From positions 1-5,164 of the forward strand of contig CAZHGP010000065.1 in NCBI GenBank assembly GCA_964532175.1: a stretch of 5,164 nucleotides of DNA, in the 5' to 3' direction. Numbering within the stretch: the stretch's first letter is position 1; every line of letters starts with the position of its first letter. A program made the position numbers and the translations under genes. Of the stretch, positions 5,151 through 5,164 are shown one piece after another. The notes beneath the pieces are model-generated. The model had not been told where the DNA came from, ran no database searches, and worked only from the letters and a program-made list of their open reading frames with translations. This stretch comes from JAVZCJ01 sp964532175. GTDB lineage: Archaea; Thermoproteota; Nitrososphaeria_A; Caldarchaeales; JAVZCJ01.

Positions 5151-5164
5151 AACCCTTCTTCATT

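Noticed and set aside
5061..5164. A possible 3' end of another minus-strand gene
   Set aside because: Short frames end at several stops here, but none shows recognisable protein sequence, so no partial gene can be supported.
1..5164. Search for CRISPR arrays, transposons, integrases or toxin-antitoxin pairs
   Set aside because: No spaced direct repeats, no terminal inverted repeats flanking a gene and no relevant protein motifs were seen. The tRNA is not followed by a duplicated tRNA end that would mark an attachment site.

Overview
The window looks like a piece of an AT-rich archaeal chromosome, most likely from a thermophile of the Thermoproteota/TACK side. Four things point there: an archease gene, a tungsten-type aldehyde ferredoxin oxidoreductase (AOR), TATA-box promoters with short leaders, and a GC-rich tRNA gene interrupted at three places by bulge-helix-bulge type introns. 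Introns at non-canonical positions, including the T-loop, are characteristic of crenarchaeal lineages with a broad-specificity splicing endonuclease. The lineage cannot be fixed further by reading alone.

Layout. Bases 1-116 are the 3' end of a DUF488-family gene (+). Bases 199-341 (-) are a split-up tRNA-Ser(UGA): an 86-nt mature tRNA carrying an 11-nt intron at 29/30, an 11-nt intron at 37/38 and a 35-nt intron at 59/60. It diverges, across only 45 bp, from an archease gene (387-818, +), whose protein activates the tRNA-splicing ligase RtcB. Convergent to archease is a 623-aa AOR-family oxidoreductase (834-2705, -). A 477-bp AT-rich intergenic stretch with back-to-back TATA boxes separates it from a divergent 360-aa GCS2-type carboxylate-amine ligase (3183-4265, +). 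That gene overlaps, tail to tail, a 266-aa class I SAM methyltransferase (4260-5060, -). The last ~100 bp are its upstream region.

How the parts relate. The tRNA and archease form the one functionally coherent pair: the intron-laden transcript must be cut three times and religated three times, and the neighbouring gene encodes the cofactor of the ligase that does the joining. The AOR, GCS2 ligase and methyltransferase are single-gene units with no visible operon partners, and their substrates cannot be read from the sequence. No CRISPR array, insertion sequence or clear integration scar is seen.
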